From Cyanobacteriota bacterium (lineage in GTDB: Bacteria > Cyanobacteriota > Cyanobacteriia > CACIAM-69d), in contig JAKRSF010000007.1 of the NCBI GenBank assembly GCA_022402445.1, positions 62,001 through 126,000 on the forward strand: DNA of 64,000 nt. Direction: 5' to 3'. The notes under the pieces are model-generated. The model was given only the letters and a program-made list of their open reading frames with translations. It made no database searches and was not told the origin of the DNA. Positions 10,531-23,818 of this stretch are shown here, piece by piece (position 1 is the first letter of the stretch; each line of letters begins with the position of its first letter). The translations under genes and the position numbers were made by a program.

Positions 10531-10628
10531 GGTTTGACAACTTAAATGTCACCAACGCAACACATATTCAAAGGCGTCCGAAGCAAGATACAGCCCCCAC
10601 CTCACTTACTAAGTACAGTAGTCCATAG

Positions 10629-10645
10629 GGTGGGTACTGCCCACT
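10629..10645. terminator. Short hairpin downstream of hsdR
   Basis: GTGGG (10630-10634) pairs with CCCAC (10640-10644) around a five-base loop, within the comparatively A+T-rich 260-bp gap after hsdR. There is no following T-tract, so termination is only a possibility. Nothing else recognisable lies in this gap apart from the ribosome-binding site of the next gene. Confidence 0.3.
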
Positions 10646-10793
10646 TATAATTGCTTAATGGCATCTGCGACATGGCGTGCTAGTTGTTTTAGATAAAGGC
10701 TGTAACCATGCCGTTTGTCCGCCAGCCCTTGGATGTTCAGCGCCTAATGATGTTTTGATTTTTGTGGTTCAGACGTTTTCTCTAGAGGATCCT

Positions 10794-11293
10794 ATGGCCT
10801 TGGCTGTTCGGCTGTCTCGATGGGTGTTGGCGATCGCGATCGCGGCCCTGTGGATTTTGTTGCTAGCCCGCCCCGCGATCGCCCAGGTGGGATCGATCAA
10901 CTACAACAACACGGACCTGACGGGGCGTGATTTTGCCGGAGAAACCCTGGTGGGCACCTCCTTCGTGGCGGCGGATCTGCGGGATGCGGATTTCAGCGGC
11001 GCGGATTTGAGCAATGCCACCTTGACCAAGGGCGTGCTGCTGCGGACCCACCTGCGGGGGGCCACCCTGTCCGGAGCCCTCGCCGATCGCGCCATCCTCG
11101 AAGGGGCCGATCTGACGGACGCGATCGCCATTGGCACCATCTTCACCCGCAGCACCTTTGAAAACGCGATCGTCACCGGGGCAGACTTTTCCGACGCCCT
11201 CATCGACGCCTACGAAATCAAACGCCTCTGCCAAACCGCCGACGGCACCAACCCCACCACCGGCGTAGACACCCGCGACAGTTTAGGTTGCCC

Positions 11294-11297
<4 letters not shown>
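10794..11297 (+). CDS. Pentapeptide-repeat protein with signal peptide (probably thylakoid lumen or periplasm)
   Basis: A 167-residue protein. After an N-terminal basic and hydrophobic signal sequence (about 1-30, ending A-R-P-A-I-A-Q) come tandem A(D/N)LXX pentapeptides, for example [18 protein letters not shown], which fold as a right-handed beta-helix. Two cysteines near the C-terminus (R-L-C and L-G-C-P) are typical of the lumenal members seen in cyanobacteria and chloroplasts. The ATG at 10794 was chosen because AGAGGAT lies just upstream; an in-frame longer reading from 10677 lacks such a site. Its stop overlaps the stop of the convergent kinase gene at a CTAG. The precise function is unknown. 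Confidence 0.8.
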
Positions 11298-15538
<4,241 letters not shown>

Positions 15539-16085
15539 TGCGATAACCCTCGGTCCCGTGATTGACCGCCGCGATCGCTGTAGGACTAATGTGCCCAGCG
15601 GACGACCGGCCCCATGCCGGTGGAGTGCCGCCCTACCCTAATTGTCGCAAGTGCCTGTCTGTGACATGTCTGAGATCCGCTGGCGTTTGTCTATGATTCG
15701 TTCGCGATGTCGATATTCTTTTTGAAGATTATTTTTTGGGGATTGATTGACGGGGAATCGCTTAATTTTTTATAGGAAATTTTTATAAGAACACCTTAAG
15801 GACAGGTTTTATAGGGAGATTTTATGGGGGAATTTCTCGACCAGCCTGTAATCCTTTGTGTGGTGGTTTGCGTTCCGGCGGCGGATCCTTAGGGTGAGCT
15901 TGGGGGCGATCGCGGTTTCTCGGGGGGCAGAACCGCGATCAGCGCATCCCCAGGGCCTGTCATGGGATGGGACTCCGGTGGCGGCAACAGGGAACTTCAG
16001 CCCCCAGCCCCCACCGGATTAGCCACGGCGACAGGAGCGTTTTAGGGTTTGGGGCCATTCGCCAACAGCCCCTAGCCCCTAAAGC
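15539..16085. other. 547-bp intergenic region with an A+T-rich patch upstream of the kinase
   Basis: No convincing gene is present. Bases about 15690-15835 are strongly A+T-rich against G+C-rich surroundings and contain repeated TTTTATAGG and ATTTTTA-like strings, which could hold the kinase promoter or a protein-binding site. A 22-codon frame (15824-15892, plus strand) preceded by AGGGAGA is noted separately as weak. The right half contains CCCCTAGCCCCTAAAG-like simple repeats. Confidence 0.5.
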
Positions 16086-16838
16086 CTATGGGGCCATGTC
16101 AGGATTTTCAGCAGGATTTTCAGCCTGGTTCAAGCTATTGATCATGTCCGCCATGATGGACGCATTCGCCGAGTCGCCCGCCTCCTCGAACAGGGTCTGG
16201 GCGCGGCGATAGTCCGCCAGGGCCATCTCCTGAACGCGGCGATAGTCCTTGTCGGTCATATCCCCCGAATTGCTGTACAGATAGGCATCGGCGCGGTACC
16301 AGTGCAGCAGGCCGCTGTCGGGATTTTCGGCGATCGCGCGATCGAGCTGAGTGATCGCCCCCTCCGTATTCCCCTCAAAGAGCAGCGCCTCCGCCTCGGA
16401 GAGGGTGACATCTAGGGCCGTCGCCGGATTGACCGACACCGTGAAGCTGCCGCCGTTGCTGCCGAAGCTCCGGGCCAGAATCGTATAGGTACCGCTGCGG
16501 GGCAGGGTATGCACAATGCGGGAATTGAGGGTGCGCTCCGCGTCGTCATTGGTGGCCAGTTCCGCGCCGCTCGGATCCAGCAGCACCAGGACCGGATCAA
16601 ATTCTTCGCTGCGCAGGCGGATGGTGACCGCTTGGCCCGCCTCCCCCGTGAAGGTGTAGCGCTCTTCCATGGGGGAAAGGCTGCCGCTTTCCTCTAGGAT
16701 GCTTTGGGCCTGGGCGACGGGGGCCGCTGCGATCGCGGCGATCGCCAGGGCCAACCCCGTCAGCCGCTGGCCGTAGGGAACTCGTCGGGGCACTGAAAAT
16801 TCCTGAAACTGTTGCTGAAACCGTTGAAGCCAAGCCAT
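16086..16838 (-). CDS. Exported protein with PPC-like beta domain and TPR-like helices
   Basis: A 250-residue protein. A basic N-terminus and a hydrophobic segment ending A-P-V-A-Q-A-Q (about residue 45) form a signal peptide. Residues about 50-130 match the bacterial pre-peptidase C-terminal (PPC) pattern: Y-T-F-T-G-E-A-G-Q-A-V-T-I-R-L, then D-P-V-L-V-L-L-D-P-S-G and S-G-T-Y-T-I-L-A-R-S. The rest (about 140-235) is helical with two TPR-like units (A-L-L-F-E-G-N-T-E-G-A-I and A-L-A-D-Y-R-R-A-Q-T-L-F). The ATG at 16838 is preferred to the frame opening at 16865. It is probably periplasmic, with a protein-protein interaction role (inference); its specific function is unknown. Confidence 0.72.
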   Translation of the reverse strand: MAWLQRFQQQFQEFSVPRRVPYGQRLTGLALAIAAIAAAPVAQAQSILEESGSLSPMEERYTFTGEAGQAVTIRLRSEEFDPVLVLLDPSGAELATNDDAERTLNSRIVHTLPRSGTYTILARSFGSNGGSFTVSVNPATALDVTLSEAEALLFEGNTEGAITQLDRAIAENPDSGLLHWYRADAYLYSNSGDMTDKDYRRVQEMALADYRRAQTLFEEAGDSANASIMADMINSLNQAENPAENPDMAP

Positions 16839-17085
16839 CCCACACCGTCCTTCGAGGTATGTCACGTGATTGATTGCGATTGGGGTCGCGTCGAAATTGC
16901 CCGCCGCCCACCGGGGGGCAGGGCAACGCCGGGTGGAGCCTAGGATTTTGGGGAATCGCAGGGTTGCCTACCCCTTCGTTCATAGCAGTTTCCCCCGGCG
17001 ATCGCGCCGTTCCCGGGACAATTTGCAACCTGCCCCCATCGCTCGCGATCGCAGCCCTGGACTTGCCTAGGCGAGCGCGATCGCC

Positions 17086-18108
17086 CTAGCACCAGGACAA
17101 CTCCCCCGGCGGATTGTGCAGCAGTTCACGGATATTCGCCTCAATCACCCGATAGCCCACATTGCCATTGAGCCGCTGGCGACCTTCGTTAAACACCAGC
17201 GACGGGCTGACGGTGATGCCATAGTCCTTCGCCAGTTCCAGATCCCGCGCCAGTTCCGCGCAGGCTTCACCACTCTCGAACCGGGCCTCCAGGGCCGCGC
17301 GGGGTAGATCCAGGGTTTCCGCGAGCGCCCACTGGGACGACTGCTTTGACACATCAATGGCCTCCTCAAAAAAGCTGCGCCGCAACTCCCAGCAGGCCCG
17401 CTCAAAGCTGCCCGGTTCCACCTGCTGCGCCAACTCCAGCAGCTTCACGGCCCGCAGGAATCGATGGCAGGCCAGGGACGATCGCGGCGTTCGGATAGTC
17501 CACAGTTCCGGATGGACCACCACATGGGGAAACCGCGCCGCCACCTCCTGCACATGCTGGCCATAGGCCGCGATGCCGCCGCGATCGCGCCAGCGGGCCT
17601 CCAGCTTGCGGTGAACATCGCCAAACACGGACGTGAAGTAATACTCGATCGCCACCCGACCGCCAAAATTAGTCTTCAACTCCTCCAGACGGATCTGCGC
17701 CACATAGGCCCAAACGCACAGCACATCTGAAAAATGCAACATGCGGATCGGGTCCACCTCGCCCCCCGAGATCGCCCGATCCGTCCCCTCCCCTGGCCCC
17801 GGCTCCTCCCCCTTGGCCCGAGAGGTTCCCTTCCCCTTCGGTTTCGCCGCCCCCTTGCCCTTGCCTTTGCCCTTCTCCTTACCCTTGCCCTTCTCCGCCG
17901 ACGGACGCGATCGCCCTGGATCTGGGTCAGCCTTTTTAGTCCCCTTCGGGGCCGCCTTTCCAGTCGCCGTCCGATCCGTCGCCTGATCCGCCATGGGATT
18001 CACCGGTGGATCCAACGCCCTTTCAGCCCCCCCCAAAGACCCCTCCCCCAGGGCCGCACCGCGCACCGCAGAATCCTTCTTCGCCTTTGCCTTCGTCATC
18101 ACCATCAC
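17086..18108 (-). CDS. DsbA/FrnE-like thioredoxin-fold protein with a long basic low-complexity N-terminal extension
   Basis: The conserved part starts at residue 123 (M-L-H-F-S-D-V-L-C-V-W-A) and has the DSBA fold of the FrnE/2-hydroxychromene-2-carboxylate isomerase group: an alpha-helical insert followed by S-Q-S-S...A-L-A-E-T-L and a cis-Pro-like T-V-S-P-S-L-V-F-N. The usual CPWC site is CVWA here, leaving one cysteine, so it may not form the usual active-site disulfide. Residues 1-122 are Lys/Gly/Pro-rich with repeated G-K-G-K units. Translation may start at the ATG at 17742 instead, giving a normal-length protein of about 218 residues. The substrate is unknown. Confidence 0.75.
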   Translation of the reverse strand: MMVMTKAKAKKDSAVRGAALGEGSLGGAERALDPPVNPMADQATDRTATGKAAPKGTKKADPDPGRSRPSAEKGKGKEKGKGKGKGAAKPKGKGTSRAKGEEPGPGEGTDRAISGGEVDPIRMLHFSDVLCVWAYVAQIRLEELKTNFGGRVAIEYYFTSVFGDVHRKLEARWRDRGGIAAYGQHVQEVAARFPHVVVHPELWTIRTPRSSLACHRFLRAVKLLELAQQVEPGSFERACWELRRSFFEEAIDVSKQSSQWALAETLDLPRAALEARFESGEACAELARDLELAKDYGITVSPSLVFNEGRQRLNGNVGYRVIEANIRELLHNPPGELSWC

Positions 18109-18487
18109 CGAAAAAACACCAGCGGCAAAACCCCAGCTCGGGCCTCTCCCACGGGGCGATCGCGATCAATATCACCCTTTGCCCATGGAAGCATATTAAA
18201 ACCTCCCGGCCCCCCGCCCCGATCCAACCTCGGCTTAAATTTCTCAGCGGAGGGCTTCAAATTCCGTACCTTTAGCCCCATGATTCAAGGCCAAGGCCCC
18301 ATGGGATGAACTGGCATCAAAAGGTCCATCGGCCCCGCGATCGCGCCACCCCCAGAAATGCCCCCGAAGGACAATTCCCCCACACCTAAACGCATCCCCA
18401 TCTCCCCTTCCCATCCCCCAGACGGGAGCGCTCCACGGCCAACCTTTTCCATTCCAATCCCATCCATTCTCCGCTGCTCAATTTCCC
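18109..18487. other. Divergent intergenic region, no gene seen
   Basis: It lies between the leftward DsbA-like gene and the rightward CBS-GGDEF gene and should hold both promoters. It is C-rich on the plus strand, and I see no RNA gene, long inverted repeat or small coding frame with a ribosome-binding site. If the DsbA-like gene starts at 17742, the region would be about 370 bases longer. Confidence 0.5.
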
Positions 18488-20014
18488 ATGCAAAGCGCCT
18501 TACCCCCCATCGTTCAACCTGTCCCATTGGTTTTACCCGGCCATGAATCCGTGGCCGCCGCCGTGCGGGCGATGGATCGGGCCGCCGCCAGTTGCACCAT
18601 CGTTTTGAACCGGGAAAAAGTTGCCGGCATCTTCACGGAGCGGGATGTGGTTCGCCTCCTGTCCTATCAATTGAACTTGGATGAATTCACCCTTGAGGAT
18701 TTGATGTCCAAGGACGTTGTCGCCCTAAAGCTCTGTGAAGTGAAGGATATTTTCCAGATTTCACAGATTTTTAAGCGCCATCGCATCCGCCACATTCCGG
18801 TCCTCAGCGATCGCGGCAGACTGGTGGGCATCATCACCCCCGAAAGCGTCCGCAGCCAAATCCGCCCTGAGCACCTGCTGCGCTACATCCGCGCCAGTGA
18901 AGTGGCCATTAGTAATGTCATCAAAAGCAGCGCCCATGAAACACTCCTGACGGTTTCCCGCAAGCTGGTGCTGCATCGGGTGAGCTGTTTGGTGGTGGTG
19001 GATGACCTGTCCCAGCGGCCCATTGGCATGGTGACGGAGCGGGATATGGTGCGGCTGCGATCAATGGAGCTGAATTTTGAAGTGATCACCGTGCGGACGG
19101 CCATGAGCCAGCCGATCATTACCGCCAGTCCCAATGATTCCCTCTGGGTGATTCATCAGCAGATGCAGAGCCACAAGGTGCGCCGTCTGCCGCTGGTGAA
19201 AAGCAATGGGGCCTTGGCAGGATTGGTGACCCAAACCCAGATGCTGGAGCTGCTTAATCCGTCGGAAATCTATCAGGTGATGCGCCAAATGCAGGCGACC
19301 ATTGATCGGCAGACGGCGGATTTGCAGCAGCTCAACCGAGCCCTGAAGGCCACCAATGAGGAGTTGCGGCGGCTGGTTTCGATTGATGAGCTGACCCAGA
19401 TCCAAAACCGGCGATCGCTCAACCATCACCTGGAAAAGGAGTGGCGGCGCGCCCTGCGGGAGCAGTTGCCGATCGCGTTTATCCTCTGCGATGTGGATGA
19501 GTTCAAAGCCTATAACGACACCTACGGCCACGGGGGCGGGGATGAGTGTTTGCTCCAGGTGGCCCAAACCCTGAAGCGGGGGGTGACGCGATCGCACGAT
19601 GTGGTGGCGCGCTACGGGGGCGAAGAGTTTGCGATTCTGCTGCCGGAAACGGACCTGGCAGGGGCAAAACGGGTGGCGCGATCGCTCCTGACGGCCATCA
19701 ATACCCTGGCCCTGCCCCATGAGGGATCCCACGTGGCCCCGCACCTGACCCTTAGCTTGGGGGTGGTGGCGGTGCCGCAGGCGCAGCATACGACCCTCGA
19801 TGCCATGCTCAGTGAGGCGGATCGGCTGCTGTACTGCTCGAAGGCGAGGGGCCGCAATACCTATACGGCGGGGGTGCTCGGGCCAGCGATCGCGCGAGCC
19901 AATCCCCCGAGGGTGACCCTGCCCCCCCAGGATCCCGATCCCGGCAACGGCCTGCCAGCGGCCAGCCCCGAGGATGAACGATTCCTAGGGGAAGCGTCCC
20001 GGGGCCACGGCTAG
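18488..20014 (+). CDS. Diguanylate cyclase with four N-terminal CBS domains
   Basis: A 508-residue cytoplasmic protein. Four CBS domains (about 8-65, 68-125, 137-195, 200-255) are recognisable by repeated G-(I/L)-(F/I/V)-T-x-(R/E/S) strands such as V-A-G-I-F-T-E-R-D and G-M-V-T-E-R-D. A coiled coil (about 255-295) leads to a GGDEF domain with D-E-L-T-Q-I-Q-N-R-R and the active motif G-G-E-E-F at 377-381. An RxxD inhibitory site (368-371) lies five residues before it. Thus it probably makes cyclic di-GMP from two GTP, is feedback-inhibited, and is gated by adenosyl ligands bound to the CBS domains (family knowledge). The tail after about 455 is Pro-rich. Confidence 0.92.
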   Translation: MQSALPPIVQPVPLVLPGHESVAAAVRAMDRAAASCTIVLNREKVAGIFTERDVVRLLSYQLNLDEFTLEDLMSKDVVALKLCEVKDIFQISQIFKRHRIRHIPVLSDRGRLVGIITPESVRSQIRPEHLLRYIRASEVAISNVIKSSAHETLLTVSRKLVLHRVSCLVVVDDLSQRPIGMVTERDMVRLRSMELNFEVITVRTAMSQPIITASPNDSLWVIHQQMQSHKVRRLPLVKSNGALAGLVTQTQMLELLNPSEIYQVMRQMQATIDRQTADLQQLNRALKATNEELRRLVSIDELTQIQNRRSLNHHLEKEWRRALREQLPIAFILCDVDEFKAYNDTYGHGGGDECLLQVAQTLKRGVTRSHDVVARYGGEEFAILLPETDLAGAKRVARSLLTAINTLALPHEGSHVAPHLTLSLGVVAVPQAQHTTLDAMLSEADRLLYCSKARGRNTYTAGVLGPAIARANPPRVTLPPQDPDPGNGLPAASPEDERFLGEASRGHG

Positions 20015-20044
20015 GGCCAAACGATTTCCTGAACCCATCGCGAG

Positions 20045-20158
20045 TTAGTCATCATTCATACTGCGGACCCCGCTGGCGAGCATCAGCAGTCCCCCCAGGG
20101 CGATCGCCAGGGCCAACAAGCCCAACAGCCAGTCCAGATTGCTTGTGTCCGCGTCCAA
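20045..20158 (-). CDS. Possible 37-aa single-span membrane protein
   Basis: A TTG at 20156-20158, preceded by GGAG eight bases upstream and directly after an in-frame stop, opens a 37-codon frame. The product has a polar N-terminus with Asp residues, one hydrophobic span (W-L-L-G-L-L-A-L-A-I-A-L-G-G-L-L-M-L) and an acidic end (N-D-D). Size and shape resemble the tiny subunits of photosynthetic or NDH complexes, but I do not recognise it. It would be convergent with the GGDEF gene. The evidence is the ribosome-binding site and composition only. Confidence 0.35.
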   Translation of the reverse strand: MDADTSNLDWLLGLLALAIALGGLLMLASGVRSMNDD

Positions 20159-20463
20159 GGGTCAGGCTCCATCAAAAAGGGCAAGGGGCCAGGGCCAAAA
20201 CCGCGATCGCCCCCCGATGGCATTGACCCCCAGCGCGGCCCCCCTGTCAATTGATCGATTAGCCAGGGCAATGGATCCCCCCGGCGATCGCAAACGGTGG
20301 CGGGGCGATCGCGATCGCCAATTGCCAATCCCCGTGTCACAATAGGTCAAGGAACGTGAAGCAACTTAACGACTTTTTAGGGGTTTCAACGCATCCATAA
20401 CCCCCCATCGGTACAGGGTACCGATCGACGTTTCAAGCGCTAGGTGATAGGAGGATTTGCCCG
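20159..20463. other. Upstream region of flv3
   Basis: There is no gene. The first half is G+C- and HIP1-rich. The last 110 bases are less so and contain an imperfect palindrome CGGTACAGGGTACCG (20410-20424) and the flv3 ribosome-binding site GGAGGA just before the ATG. A promoter for flv3 is expected here, but I cannot fix its -10/-35. Confidence 0.45.
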
Positions 20464-22188
20464 ATGGTCGCCACCCAAGACCGCATTGTTGTTCAGCCCC
20501 GGTTGACGATCCAGACGGCTGACATTGCCCCAAACACCACCACGATCCGATCGTTGGACTGGGATCGCGATCGCTTTGACATTGAATTTGGCCTACAAAA
20601 TGGCACCACCTATAATTCCTATCTGATCCGGGGGGAAAAGGTGGCCCTGGTGGACACGTCCCATGCCAAATTTGAAGCGCTCTACTTTGAAGCCCTGACG
20701 GGTTTAATTGATCCGACGACCATTGATTATCTGGTCATTAGCCACACGGAGCCGGACCACAGCGGCCTAGTGGCAAAATTCCTGGCGATCGCGCCCCAGG
20801 TGACCGTGGTGGGGGCGAAGGTGGCCCTGCAATTCCTGGATGAATTGATCCACCAGCCCTACGAGAAAATGGCCGTCAAGAGCGGCTCGACCCTGGATTT
20901 AGGGGGCGGTCACCAGCTTGAATTTATCAATGCCCCCAATCTCCACTGGCCGGATACGATTTTCACCTATGACCATGGCACCCGCATTCTCTACACCTGC
21001 GATGCCTTTGGGATGCACTATTGCAGCGATGCCACCTTTGATGAGGATTTGGCGGCGATCGAGGCGGACTATCGCTTCTATTACGAATGTTTGATGGCTC
21101 CGAACGCGCGATCGGTCCTCGGGGCGCTCAAGCGGATGGAGGCGCTGCCCGGTTGCGACACGATCGCGGTGGGCCATGGGCCGATCCTGCGCCACAATGT
21201 GACGGAATTGACGGGACGCTACCGCACCTGGAGCGAAACCAAAACCAAGGCGGAAACCCTGGTGGCGGTGTTCTATTCGTCGGACTATGGCTATAGCGAT
21301 CGCCTCGCCCAAGCGATCGCCCATGGCATCACCAAAACCAGTGTGGCGGTGGAGATGATGGATCTCAATGCCGCTGATCCCCAGGAGGTCAATGAACTGG
21401 TGGGGCGATCGGCAGCGCTCATCATTGGCACCCCCGCCCAGGACAACGGCCCCGCGATCGCGGCCATCAGCACCATCCTGTCGGCGGCCAAAACCAAACA
21501 GCGCATCGGCGTGTTTGAATCCTTCGGCGGCAACGACGAACCGAGCTATCCCCTGCAAAACAAATTCATTGACCTGGGCCTCAAGGAAGCCTTTAAGGTT
21601 ATTCGCGTCACCGATCGCCCCACCGAAGCCCTCTATCAACTGTGCGACGAGGCGGGCACGGACCTGGGCCAAGCCCTGACGGTCAAGGAAACCGTCAAGC
21701 AAATGAAATCCCTCGACCAGGATCTCGACAAGGCCCTGGGGCGCTTGAGCGGCGGCCTGTATATCATCACCGCCCGCAAGGGGAATTTGTCCAGCGCCAT
21801 GTTGGCCTCCTGGGTGGCCCAGGCCAGCTTCGAGCCGTTGGGGGTGTCGATCGCCGTTGCCAAGGACCGCGCGATCGAATCCCTGATGCAGGTGGGCGAT
21901 CGCTTCGTCCTCAACATCCTCGAAGAGGGCAACTACAGCCACCTGATGCGCCACTTCCTAAAACGCTTCGCCCCCGGCCAAGATCGCTTCGAGGGCATCA
22001 ACACCCAACCGGCCCAAAACGGCTCCCCCATCCTCACCGACGCGCTCGCCTATCTGGAATGTCAGGTGATGAGCCGCATGGACGCCGGGGACCACTGGAT
22101 TGTCTACAGCAGCATTGACACGGGCCGCGTCTCGAAGGAAAACGGCATGACCGCCGTCCACCACCGCAAGGTGGGCAACCACTACTAA
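20464..22188 (+). CDS. flv3: Flavodiiron protein, Flv3 type (photoreduction of O2)
   Basis: A 574-residue cyanobacterial three-domain flavodiiron protein. The beta-lactamase-like domain (about 30-270) carries a full canonical iron-ligand set: H94, E96, D98, H99, H161, D180 and H238. A flavodoxin domain (about 275-420) and an NAD(P)H:flavin reductase-like domain (about 435-574) follow. Intact ligands exclude the Flv1/Flv4 type, and the N-terminal block S-L-D-W-D-R-D-R-F-D-I-E-F-G-L-Q-N-G is like Flv3. In cyanobacteria Flv3 works with Flv1 to pass electrons from the PSI side to O2 under fluctuating light. No partner flv gene lies in the window. The start is supported by GGAGGA. Confidence 0.92.
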   Translation: MVATQDRIVVQPRLTIQTADIAPNTTTIRSLDWDRDRFDIEFGLQNGTTYNSYLIRGEKVALVDTSHAKFEALYFEALTGLIDPTTIDYLVISHTEPDHSGLVAKFLAIAPQVTVVGAKVALQFLDELIHQPYEKMAVKSGSTLDLGGGHQLEFINAPNLHWPDTIFTYDHGTRILYTCDAFGMHYCSDATFDEDLAAIEADYRFYYECLMAPNARSVLGALKRMEALPGCDTIAVGHGPILRHNVTELTGRYRTWSETKTKAETLVAVFYSSDYGYSDRLAQAIAHGITKTSVAVEMMDLNAADPQEVNELVGRSAALIIGTPAQDNGPAIAAISTILSAAKTKQRIGVFESFGGNDEPSYPLQNKFIDLGLKEAFKVIRVTDRPTEALYQLCDEAGTDLGQALTVKETVKQMKSLDQDLDKALGRLSGGLYIITARKGNLSSAMLASWVAQASFEPLGVSIAVAKDRAIESLMQVGDRFVLNILEEGNYSHLMRHFLKRFAPGQDRFEGINTQPAQNGSPILTDALAYLECQVMSRMDAGDHWIVYSSIDTGRVSKENGMTAVHHRKVGNHY

Positions 22189-22393
22189 TCGCTAGCCCGT
22201 TGCCAGCATGATCGGGGGCGCGCGATCGCGCCTCCACCCCCAACGCATCGGCCCATCCGCAAGGTTCACAAAAAAGGGCCGGTGCGTTTCCCTTATCCAT
22301 GGCGTAGAACCACGGGAGGGCGACGGCGGCGGAGATCGCGCCCCCGGACATCCTCAAACATCCATCAACCGCGATCGGTCACGATCCACAAAA

Positions 22394-22465
22394 GCTGGTG
22401 ACAGGAATCGAACCCGCGACCCACGCATTACAAGTGCGTTGCTCTACCAACTGAGCTACACCAGC
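22394..22465 (-). tRNA. tRNA-Thr (anticodon TGT)
   Basis: The minus strand folds as a complete cloverleaf of 72 nt. The acceptor GCTGGTG pairs with CACCAGC, the D arm contains AGCTCAGTTGGTAGAGC, the anticodon loop is CTTGTAA, and the T arm has GGTTCGATTCC. No CCA is encoded. The TGT anticodon reads ACA-type threonine codons. It stands alone between flv3 and gltA. Confidence 0.95.
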
Positions 22466-22572
22466 ATCGTGCAGTAATCTGCCGTGAAGTAGTCTATCGC
22501 AAATCCCGCAAACCTTTCCAGGGGCGTCGGGGGTGCCATGGATCGCCCCCCAAACGCCCAAATCTCCCAACC

Positions 22573-23790
22573 CTAGGGCGCTAGCTGCACCGGCCCCCGC
22601 TCATCGATCGGCACATAGTGGACCCCATGCTCGCCGCCGTAGAGTTGGGTCGGGCGGAAAATCCGGTTCGCCGCCAACTGCTCCCGCCAGTGGGCCAGCC
22701 AACCCGACACCCGCGCGATCGCGAACACCGGCGTAAACAGATCCGTCGGAATGCCCAACCGGCGATACACCAGCCCCGAATAGAAATCCACATTCGGGTA
22801 AATGCCCTTATGGCCCAGGCGATCGGCCACCACCCGCTCCAGCTCTAGGGCAATGTCGTAGTGGCGATCGTGCCCCAAGCTATCAAACAACTGCTCCGCC
22901 AACTGCTGCAAAATCGTCGCGCGCGGATCCTTCACCTTATACACCCGGTGCCCGAAACCCATAATCCGAGATTTTTCGGCGATCGCGCGATCGACAAACC
23001 CCTCCACCGCCTCCACCGAGCCGATCGCCTCAAGCATCTCGATCACCTCCTCATTGGCCCCCCCATGGAGCGGCCCCGCCAGCGTCCCCACCGCCGACGC
23101 CACCACCGCATAGGGATCCGTCATCGTCGAAGCCGTCACCAGCGCCGAAAACGTCGAAGCATTGATCGTATGCTCCGCATGGAGCGTCAGGCAGGTATCA
23201 AACACCCGCGCCGCCAGCGGATCCGGCTCCCGCTCACTGAGCATGTACAAAAAATTCGCCGCATAGTCCAAATCATCCCTAGGCTGGATCGGATCATTGC
23301 CCTTGCGGATCATTTGGAACGCCGCCGTCATCGTCGGAATCTTCGCCAACAGCCGAATCACCGCCGCCCGAATGTAGCTCGGATCCAGCAGCGCCCGCCG
23401 GGAGTAAAACAGCCCCAGCGCCGCCGCCGACGCCTGGAGCGCATCCATCGGATGACCACTTTCCGGGAAGCATTTCATCATGTCCCGAATGCGGAATTTG
23501 AGCCGACGATGGAATTGAATATCATGCTGAAATTCAGCCAATTCTGCTTCCGTTGGCAGATAGCCCCAAATCAGCAAAAACGACGTTTCTAGGAACGTAC
23601 TGCGGGTCGCCAATTCCTCAATGGGAATGCCGCGATATTCCAAAATGCCAGCCTTTCCGTCCACATAGCTGATGCTCGACTGGACAGCGGGAACGCCTTC
23701 GAGACCCGGACGAAAGTCACAGACGAGGGCTCTGGGGGTGGTGGATTCGTCCGTGGCTTGAACGTTCAGATTGTCCGTTTGCGTAACCAT
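22573..23790 (-). CDS. gltA: Citrate synthase
   Basis: A 405-residue enzyme that condenses oxaloacetate with acetyl-CoA to start the TCA branch that supplies 2-oxoglutarate. Catalytic regions are present: the substrate His in H-A-E-H-T-I-N-A-S-T, the active His in G-P-L-H-G-G-A-N-E, R-I-M-G-F-G-H-R-V-Y and the Asp in N-V-D-F-Y-S-G. Length fits the short type II-like bacterial group. It is the last gene of a leftward cluster, 28 bases after sixA. The start ATG gives the conserved cyanobacterial-type N-terminus; no strong Shine-Dalgarno sequence is visible. Confidence 0.96.
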   Translation of the reverse strand: MVTQTDNLNVQATDESTTPRALVCDFRPGLEGVPAVQSSISYVDGKAGILEYRGIPIEELATRSTFLETSFLLIWGYLPTEAELAEFQHDIQFHRRLKFRIRDMMKCFPESGHPMDALQASAAALGLFYSRRALLDPSYIRAAVIRLLAKIPTMTAAFQMIRKGNDPIQPRDDLDYAANFLYMLSEREPDPLAARVFDTCLTLHAEHTINASTFSALVTASTMTDPYAVVASAVGTLAGPLHGGANEEVIEMLEAIGSVEAVEGFVDRAIAEKSRIMGFGHRVYKVKDPRATILQQLAEQLFDSLGHDRHYDIALELERVVADRLGHKGIYPNVDFYSGLVYRRLGIPTDLFTPVFAIARVSGWLAHWREQLAANRIFRPTQLYGGEHGVHYVPIDERGPVQLAP

Positions 23791-23818
23791 AGGAGTATTA
23801 GGAGACTGGTGCGTGCGG

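Noticed and set aside
20899-21954. 351-codon minus-strand frame
   Set aside because: Antisense to flv3, whose iron ligands are intact on the plus strand.
22208-22477. Small plus-strand ORF over the tRNA
   Set aside because: It overlaps the complete tRNA-Thr gene and has no independent support.
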